A model generated the notes under the pieces. It made no database searches and was not told the origin of the DNA. It saw only the letters and a list, made by a program, of their open reading frames with translations. Shown here in pieces: positions 58,556-64,000 of a stretch of 64,000 nucleotides of DNA; the stretch's first letter is position 1; each line of letters opens with the position of its first letter. The DNA lies in NCBI RefSeq assembly GCF_900109495.1, contig NZ_FOAA01000011.1:1-64000 (forward strand). Direction: 5' to 3'. The DNA comes from Ectothiorhodospira marina (GTDB lineage: Bacteria; Pseudomonadota; Gammaproteobacteria; Ectothiorhodospirales; Ectothiorhodospiraceae). Made by a program: the position numbers and the translations under genes.

Positions 58556-61318
58556 TCACAACCGCCGGATCTTCTCCAACTGCCCTTCCAGTTCCCGCAG
58601 GCTGGCGCCCATCTCCGCCACTCGGGTGCGTTCCTTCTCCACCACCTCGGCGGGGGCGCGGTCCACGAAGCTTGGGTTTTCCAGGCGGCCGCGGCATTGG
58701 GTAAGGTTCTTCTGCACCTTGGCCACTTCCTTTTCCAATCGGGCGATCTCTGCCTCCTTGTCGATCAGGCCGGCCAGGGGGATGAGCAGGTGCATCTCGC
58801 CCACCAGGGCCATGGCCGACTCCGGGGGCTCTTCGCCGTGCAGCCATTGCACGGACTCGGGCTTGCCCAGGAATTCGATGAAGGCGCGGCTGGACTGGAA
58901 GCGGGTTTGATCCTCCGGTTGCCAGTTGTGCAGCAGCACGGGCAGGGGTTTGCCGGGGCTGATGTCCATCTCGGCGCGGATGCGGCGCATGCCCAGGATG
59001 AAGTTCTTCATCCACTCGATCTCCTTGTCCGCCTGGGCATCCCGTGCGCTCTCGTCCACCTGGGGATAGGGCTGGTGCATGATGGTGGCACCCTCGCGCC
59101 CGGCCAGCGGGGCCACCTGACGCCAGATGGCCTCGGTGATGAAGGGCATGATGGGGTGCATCAGTCGCAGCAGGGTCTCCAGTACCTGGACCAGGGTCTG
59201 GCGGGTGCCGCGGCGGGCGGCCTCGCTGCTGTCCTCGCCGGTGAGTACCGGCTTGCACAGCTCCAGATACCAGTCGCAGTAGTCGTGCCAGGTGAATTCG
59301 TACAGGGCGCGGGCGGCCAGGTCGAAACGGTACTCCGCCAGGTGGCGGTGGACCTCGGTAATGGTGACCTGGAGTCGGGAGGTGATCCAGCGGTCCGCCA
59401 GGGAGAACTCCACCTCACCGCCGTTCACGCCGGTGTCCTGCCCCTCGGTGTTCATGAGCACGTAGCGGGCCGCGTTCCACAGCTTGTTGCAGAAGTTGCG
59501 GTAGCCCTCGATGCGGCCCAGGTCGAACTTGATGTCACGGCCGCTGGAGGCCAGGGCCGCCAGGGTGAAGCGCAGGGCATCGGTGCCAAAGGCGGGGATG
59601 CCATCGGGGAATTGCTTCTTTGTGGCCTTGGCGATGCGCTTTTCCATCTGCGGCTGCATCAGCCCCTGGGTGCGCTTGGCCAGCAGGTCATCCAGGGTGA
59701 TGCCGTCGATGAGGTCGATGGGGTCGAGCACATTGCCCTTGGACTTGGACATCTTCTGGCCTTCGGCATCCCGGATCAGGCCGGTGACATACACCTCCTT
59801 GAAGGGGACATCGTCCATGAACTTGAGGCCCATCATGATCATGCGGGCCACCCAGAAGAAGATGATGTCAAAACCGGTCACCAGCACCGAGGTGGGGTAG
59901 AAGGTCTTGAGCTCCGGGGTCTTTTCGGGCCAGCCCAGGGTGGAGAAGGGCCACAGGGCGGAGCTGAACCAGGTGTCCAGCACGTCAGGATCGCGGGTCA
60001 GGTTCACCTGGGCATCCAGGTTGTATTTTTCGCGGACTTCGTTTTCACTGCGGGCCACGTAGATAGTGCCGGCGTCGTCGTACCAGGCGGGGATGCGATG
60101 GCCCCACCAGATCTGCCGGGAGATGCACCAGTCCTCGATGTTGCGCATCCACTCGAAGTAGGTCTTGTTCCAGTTCTCCGGCACGAACCGGATGCGGCCC
60201 TCTTCCACCGCCCGGATGGCCGGCTCGGCCAGGGGGCCCGCCTTCACGTACCACTGGTCCGTGAGGAAGGGTTCGATGACGGCGCCGCTGCGATCGCCCC
60301 GGGGCACCATGAGCTTGTGATCGTCGATGCGCTCCATCAGGCCCTGGGCGTCCAGGTCCTGAATCACCCGCTCGCGGGCCTCGAAGCGGTCCAGTCCCCG
60401 GTAGGCCTCGGGGGCCTCGTCGTTGATCTTGGCGTCGATGGTGAAGATGTTGATCATGGGCAGGTCGTGCCGGGTGCCCACGGCGTAGTCGTTGAAGTCG
60501 TGGGCGGGGGTGATCTTCACGCAGCCGGAGCCGAATTCCGGATCCACGTAGTCATCGGCGATCACCGGGATGCGCCGGCCCGTCAGCGGCAGTTCCACTT
60601 CCTTGCCGACGAGGTGCCGGTAGCGCTCGTCGTCCGGGTTCACGGCCACGGCGGTGTCGCCCAGCATGGTCTCCGGGCGGGTGGTGGCCACCACCAGGTG
60701 GCCCGAGCCATCGGCCAGGGGGTAGCGCATGTGCCAGAGCTTGCCCTGTTCTTCCTCGGAGAGCACTTCCAGGTCGGACACGGCGGTGTGCAGCACCGGG
60801 TCCCAGTTCACCAGGCGCTTGCCGCGGTAGATGAGGCCCTCATCGAACAGTTGCACGAACACCTCGGCCACGGCCTCGGAGAGGCCATCGTCCATGGTGA
60901 AGCGTTCCCGGCTCCAGTCGATGGAGGTGCCCAGGCGGCGCATCTGCTGCTGGATCTGATGGCCGGAGTGCTCACGCCATTGCCACACCTTGTCCAGGAA
61001 GGCGTCGCGGCCCAGGTCGTGACGGGACTGCCCCTCCCGGGCCAGTTGGCGTTCCACCACCATCTGGGTGGCGATGCCGGCGTGGTCGGTGCCCCCTTGC
61101 CACAGGGTGTTGTCGCCGCACATCCGGTGATAGCGGATGAGGGTGTCCATCAGGGTGTCCTGGAAGGCATGCCCCATGTGCAGGGTGCCGGTCACGTTGG
61201 GGGGCGGCAGCATGATGCAGTACGGGTCCCCCTCGCCACTGGCGGCGAACCAGCCATGGGTTTCCCATTCCTGGTAGACGGTTTGTTCGATGGCGCGGGG
61301 GTCGTAGGTCTTTTCCAT
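58556..61318 (-). CDS. valS: Valyl-tRNA synthetase
   Basis: This 920-residue class I aminoacyl-tRNA synthetase has the HIGH motif in [17 protein letters not shown], the KMSKS loop in [17 protein letters not shown], and an editing (CP1) domain with [19 protein letters not shown]. The C-terminal coiled-coil ends [20 protein letters not shown], typical of ValS. It charges tRNA-Val. It is downstream of holC on the same strand with a gap of 63 bases, as in other Gammaproteobacteria. Confidence 0.96.
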   Translation of the reverse strand: MEKTYDPRAIEQTVYQEWETHGWFAASGEGDPYCIMLPPPNVTGTLHMGHAFQDTLMDTLIRYHRMCGDNTLWQGGTDHAGIATQMVVERQLAREGQSRHDLGRDAFLDKVWQWREHSGHQIQQQMRRLGTSIDWSRERFTMDDGLSEAVAEVFVQLFDEGLIYRGKRLVNWDPVLHTAVSDLEVLSEEEQGKLWHMRYPLADGSGHLVVATTRPETMLGDTAVAVNPDDERYRHLVGKEVELPLTGRRIPVIADDYVDPEFGSGCVKITPAHDFNDYAVGTRHDLPMINIFTIDAKINDEAPEAYRGLDRFEARERVIQDLDAQGLMERIDDHKLMVPRGDRSGAVIEPFLTDQWYVKAGPLAEPAIRAVEEGRIRFVPENWNKTYFEWMRNIEDWCISRQIWWGHRIPAWYDDAGTIYVARSENEVREKYNLDAQVNLTRDPDVLDTWFSSALWPFSTLGWPEKTPELKTFYPTSVLVTGFDIIFFWVARMIMMGLKFMDDVPFKEVYVTGLIRDAEGQKMSKSKGNVLDPIDLIDGITLDDLLAKRTQGLMQPQMEKRIAKATKKQFPDGIPAFGTDALRFTLAALASSGRDIKFDLGRIEGYRNFCNKLWNAARYVLMNTEGQDTGVNGGEVEFSLADRWITSRLQVTITEVHRHLAEYRFDLAARALYEFTWHDYCDWYLELCKPVLTGEDSSEAARRGTRQTLVQVLETLLRLMHPIMPFITEAIWRQVAPLAGREGATIMHQPYPQVDESARDAQADKEIEWMKNFILGMRRIRAEMDISPGKPLPVLLHNWQPEDQTRFQSSRAFIEFLGKPESVQWLHGEEPPESAMALVGEMHLLIPLAGLIDKEAEIARLEKEVAKVQKNLTQCRGRLENPSFVDRAPAEVVEKERTRVAEMGASLRELEGQLEKIRRL

Positions 61319-61381
61319 GGGGCCTGTATCGGATGTGGGGCGAAAGTGACGGATTATACTAATCTTTTTTTGGGGTGCCGG

Positions 61382-61801
61382 TCACCTGCCTAAGGGGTGG
61401 TGATGCAGGTCGCAGCCTTGTTCCCGGTAGTGCCGGAACCGCGCCCGGCCGCTGTCGCGGATGGCGGGGTCCTCGTTGACCACCTCGGCCACGCGCTCGA
61501 AGCGCTCGAACTGCCCGGGCACCTCGGGCGCCAGGTTTACCAGCACCTGGGCAGCCTCCGGGGCATTGGGGCCGATGCTCACGGGCACTCGCGCATCGTC
61601 AGGGTTGATGCCGTGGGGGATGAAGGCATCGTCCTTGAAGGTCCACAGCAGGTCGTCCAAGGCCCGGGCCTCGTTTTGCGAGCGGGTGTGGATATGCACC
61701 CGATGCCCAAGGCCGAAGGCCTTGTGCACCAGACGGCAGACGGTGGTGAGCCGCTGCTGGGGGTGGGTGCCCTTTAGGAGGTAGAAGTCGACTCTTGTCA
61801 T
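61382..61801 (-). CDS. holC: DNA polymerase III chi subunit HolC
   Basis: This 139-residue protein matches HolC: TRVDFYLLKGTHPQQRLTTV, AFGLGHRVHIHTRSQNEARA, LDDLLWTFKDDAFIPHGI and FERFERVAEVVNEDPAIRDS. Chi links the clamp loader to single-stranded DNA-binding protein. It sits between pepA and valS, the common order. Confidence 0.94.
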   Translation of the reverse strand: MTRVDFYLLKGTHPQQRLTTVCRLVHKAFGLGHRVHIHTRSQNEARALDDLLWTFKDDAFIPHGINPDDARVPVSIGPNAPEAAQVLVNLAPEVPGQFERFERVAEVVNEDPAIRDSGRARFRHYREQGCDLHHHPLGR

Positions 61802-61825
61802 GGTGTGGTGAGTTTTTTGGATTGG

Positions 61826-61956
61826 GTGCCCGCCGCTCCCCTCATCCCCAGCCCTTCTCCCCTCAGGGGAGAAGGGGGCTTCAAGCTTCTCTTTGGTGAG
61901 GGAAAGGAGGCTTTAGCCCCTCTCCCGCTTGCGGGAGAGGGGTTGGGGTGAGGGCC
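61826..61956 (-). repeat. GC-rich palindromic repeat, copy 3 (inverted)
   Basis: It carries the same end blocks as copies 1 and 2 but in reverse orientation: GTGCCCGCCGCT first, CTCTCCCGC/GCGGGAGAG hairpin and GGTTGGGGTGAGGGCC last. The interior is a variant with TTCAAGCTTCTCTTTGG. It lies between pepA and holC. Confidence 0.85.
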
Positions 61957-61960
61957 GTAT

Positions 61961-63454
61961 TCATTCCTTCACCCGGTTGAACAGGAACTGCATCACCAGC
62001 GGTACTGGCCGCCCCGTCGCCCCCTTCTCCTTGCCGCTCTTCCAGGCCACTCCGGCGATATCCAGGTGGGCCCACTTGTATTTCTTGGTGAACCGAGACA
62101 GGAAGCAGGCGGCGGTGATGGTGCCTGCCGGGCGGCCACCGATGTTGGCCATGTCGGCGAAATTGCTGTTGAGCTGCTCCTGGTATTCATCCCAGAGCGG
62201 CAGTTCCCAGGCCCGGTCCAGGGTCTGGCGGCTGGCGGTGAGCAGGTCGTTGGTCAGGGAGGCGCTGTTGCCCAGTACGGCGGTGGCCTGGTGGCCCAGG
62301 GCGATGATGCAGGCGCCGGTGAGAGTGGCCATGTCCACCACCGCCTCGGGGTCGAAACGCTCCACGTAGGTCAGTGCATCGCACAGCACCAGGCGCCCCT
62401 CGGCGTCGGTGTTGAGGATCTCCACGGTCTGTCCCGACAGGGTGGTAACGATGTCGCCGGGCTTGGTGGCGCGGCCATCGGGCATGTTCTCGGCGGCGGC
62501 GATCACGCCGATCACGTTCATGGGCAGCTTGAGCTCGGCGCAGGCCTTCATGGCGCCCATGACGGCGGCGGCCCCGCCCATGTCGTATTTCATCTCATCC
62601 ATGGCCTCGCCGGGCTTGATGGAGATGCCGCCGGTATCGAAGGTGATGCCCTTGCCCACCAGGACCACCGGCTTGTCATTCTTCTTGCCCCCGCGGTAGT
62701 CCATGACGATCAGGCGGGCTGGTTGTTCGGAGCCCCGGGAGACGGACAGCAGGGCACCCATGCCTTCCTTCTCCATGGCCTCTTCGTCCAGGATGTCCAC
62801 CTTCAGATCCTTGTGGGCCTTTTTGAGGGCCTTGGCCTGGTCTGCCAGATACACGGGGGTGCACACATTACCCGGGCGGTTACCCAGGTCCCGAGTCAGT
62901 TGCATGCCGCTGGCGGTGGCACAGGCCCGTTTCAGGATCTTCCCGGCGGTGTCCAGTTCATCTTCCGCCTCCACGTTGAGCACCATCTGCTTGAGGGCCG
63001 TCTTGTTCTTCTTCTTGTTGCTCTTGAGCTCGTCGAAGCGGTAGAGGGAGTCTTCCACCACCAGCACGCTCTGGAAGATCTTCCAGGGCAGGTCACGGCC
63101 CTTGACCGGCAGATCGGTGAGATGATTGTGGGCAGTGGCGGCGCCGCTTTGCTTGAGGGTGGCGATCATGTGGGAGGTCAGCTTGCGGAAGGCGGCCTCG
63201 CTCAGGTCCCGCTCCTTGCCACAGCCCACCAGCAGTATCCGCTCGGCAAGCTCTCCGGGCACGTGGTGCAGCCACAGAGTCTGGCCCAGTTCTCCATCCA
63301 TGTCGCCACGCTTGAGCAGGGCGCTGATGGCGCCGTCAGTGGCCTGGTCCAGGGCCTTGGCGGCGTTGGAGAGCTTGCGGCGCTCGAAGACCCCTGCAAC
63401 GATGCAGGGGCTGTGTTGTGACTGGGGTTGACCGCTTGCGACTGAGAATTCCAT
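61961..63454 (-). CDS. pepA: Leucyl (cytosol) aminopeptidase PepA
   Basis: The ATG at 63454 gives a 497-residue M17 peptidase. The metal site and signature are visible: KGITFDTGGISIKPGEAMDE, YDMGGAAAVMGAM and NTDAEGRLVLCDAL. The N-terminal macro-like domain begins MEFSVASGQPQSQHSPCIVA. It forms hexamers, removes N-terminal residues, and in E. coli also binds DNA in plasmid and promoter control. It is divergent from lptF. Confidence 0.95.
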   Translation of the reverse strand: MEFSVASGQPQSQHSPCIVAGVFERRKLSNAAKALDQATDGAISALLKRGDMDGELGQTLWLHHVPGELAERILLVGCGKERDLSEAAFRKLTSHMIATLKQSGAATAHNHLTDLPVKGRDLPWKIFQSVLVVEDSLYRFDELKSNKKKNKTALKQMVLNVEAEDELDTAGKILKRACATASGMQLTRDLGNRPGNVCTPVYLADQAKALKKAHKDLKVDILDEEAMEKEGMGALLSVSRGSEQPARLIVMDYRGGKKNDKPVVLVGKGITFDTGGISIKPGEAMDEMKYDMGGAAAVMGAMKACAELKLPMNVIGVIAAAENMPDGRATKPGDIVTTLSGQTVEILNTDAEGRLVLCDALTYVERFDPEAVVDMATLTGACIIALGHQATAVLGNSASLTNDLLTASRQTLDRAWELPLWDEYQEQLNSNFADMANIGGRPAGTITAACFLSRFTKKYKWAHLDIAGVAWKSGKEKGATGRPVPLVMQFLFNRVKE

Positions 63455-63613
63455 GCCATTCCTCGAGAGAGACTGAGAAAGCCCGATGATGCAGCAATCC
63501 GGGCCGTGGGTCACTGGGCAGGTCAGCGCGTTGTTGGCCTACCCGGTGCCGGGGCTAGTAGTATAGGGGATCCTCCTCCACCGTTAACGCGCCCCGCACC
63601 GGGGTGACTCGAG

Positions 63614-64000
63614 ATGCCGTTGAAGGTATTGGACCGTTACCTGATCCGCGAGATGCTGTTCACGCAGATGGCGGTGATCTTGGTGTTGCTGCTGATCATC
63701 CTGGGCGGCATGCTGGCCCGTCTGCTGGGTGAAGTGGCCGAGGGGCGCATCCCCGCGGATGTGTTGCCGATGATTCTCGTCCTGGGCTCGTTCCGGGCCC
63801 TGATCCTGCTGCTGCCGGTATCCCTGTTCCTGGCGGTGATGCTGACTCTGGGACGATTGTACAAGGACAGTGAGATGGCCGCGCTGAAGGCCTGCGGCGT
63901 GGGCTATGGGCGGCTGTTCGGTACCGTGATGTCGATTACCCTGCCGCTGAGCGTGCTGCTGGCAGCGCTCTCGCTGTATGTGGGCCCCTGGACCACCTTG
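63614..64000 (+). CDS. lptF: LPS export ABC transporter permease LptF, 5' part
   Basis: The ATG at 63614 opens a frame that runs off the window; 129 residues are visible. The start LKVLDRYLIREMLFTQMAVI and ILGGMLARLLGEVAEGRIPA with SLFLAVMLTLGRLYKDSEMA and LKACGVGYGRL are LptF hallmarks. LptF with LptG forms the inner membrane channel that extracts lipopolysaccharide with ATPase LptB. The divergent pairing with pepA supports the call. Confidence 0.93.
   Translation, partial: MPLKVLDRYLIREMLFTQMAVILVLLLIILGGMLARLLGEVAEGRIPADVLPMILVLGSFRALILLLPVSLFLAVMLTLGRLYKDSEMAALKACGVGYGRLFGTVMSITLPLSVLLAALSLYVGPWTTL

Noticed and set aside
58511-61393. A 960-codon open frame on the plus strand opposite valS
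   Set aside because: It is the antisense shadow of a GC-rich gene: histidine/glycine/valine-rich without domains, while valS on the other strand has all synthetase motifs.
62066-63421. Long plus-strand open frame opposite pepA
   Set aside because: Antisense shadow with low-complexity composition; pepA is clearly the real gene.

Overview
The window reads as chromosome of a GC-rich, probably haloalkaliphilic gammaproteobacterium; an Ectothiorhodospiraceae-type purple or chemolithotrophic sulfur bacterium is my best guess. This is inferred from the gammaproteobacterial lptF / pepA-holC-valS neighbourhood, a YehZYXW-type osmoprotectant transporter, and a cowN gene behind a sigma54/NifA promoter, which implies nitrogen fixation. 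No rRNA, tRNA or CRISPR array was recognised.

Positions 1-33278 are mostly conserved chromosome. They hold a very large secreted protein with four C-terminal repeats, a NERD-domain protein, a RimK-like ligase beside a GNAT/C39-peptidase fusion, ArfB, an HI0933 flavoprotein, and a flippase-like protein coupled to a membrane-tethered glycosyltransferase with a degenerate phosphoesterase-like ectodomain. Next come a PF10136 membrane protein, the four-gene osmoprotectant ABC operon, MgtE, a CDGSH/glutamate-synthase fusion, GlgX, an MFS transporter, ThpR and a divergent wrbA/LysR pair. Small scars (a hydantoinase B tail, a spliced RAYT fragment) lie between some of these genes.

Positions 33279-53300 are an accessory island. 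Imperfect inverted repeats with integron attC features recur through it, and in three cases the seven bases opening a cassette are the exact complement of the seven bases opening its attC site. No integron integrase is visible, so it looks like a cluster of attC sites lacking an integrase. Its cargo is an orphan AT-rich gene; a coupled operon of radical SAM enzyme, P-loop kinase, HAD phosphatase and uracil-phosphoribosyltransferase-like protein (the best candidate for an undescribed system); a restriction-modification system with a C protein and C-boxes; a PIN/NYN-like protein; ccdAB, higBA and yefM-yoeB-like toxin-antitoxin pairs; and two damaged toxin-antitoxin loci. A RAYT transposase with a duplicated 3' half and two separated parts of a group II intron show later rearrangement. 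After an amide hydrolase and DadA, the island ends in a fossil of a type I restriction locus (RhuM, truncated PIN toxin, first codons of hsdR).

Positions 53313-64000 return to conserved chromosome: gamma-glutamyltransferase, a FadL-type porin, an EAL/HDOD regulator, cowN, valS, holC, pepA and the start of lptF. Three copies of a GC-rich palindromic repeat are scattered at 12.5, 58.4 and 61.9 kb.
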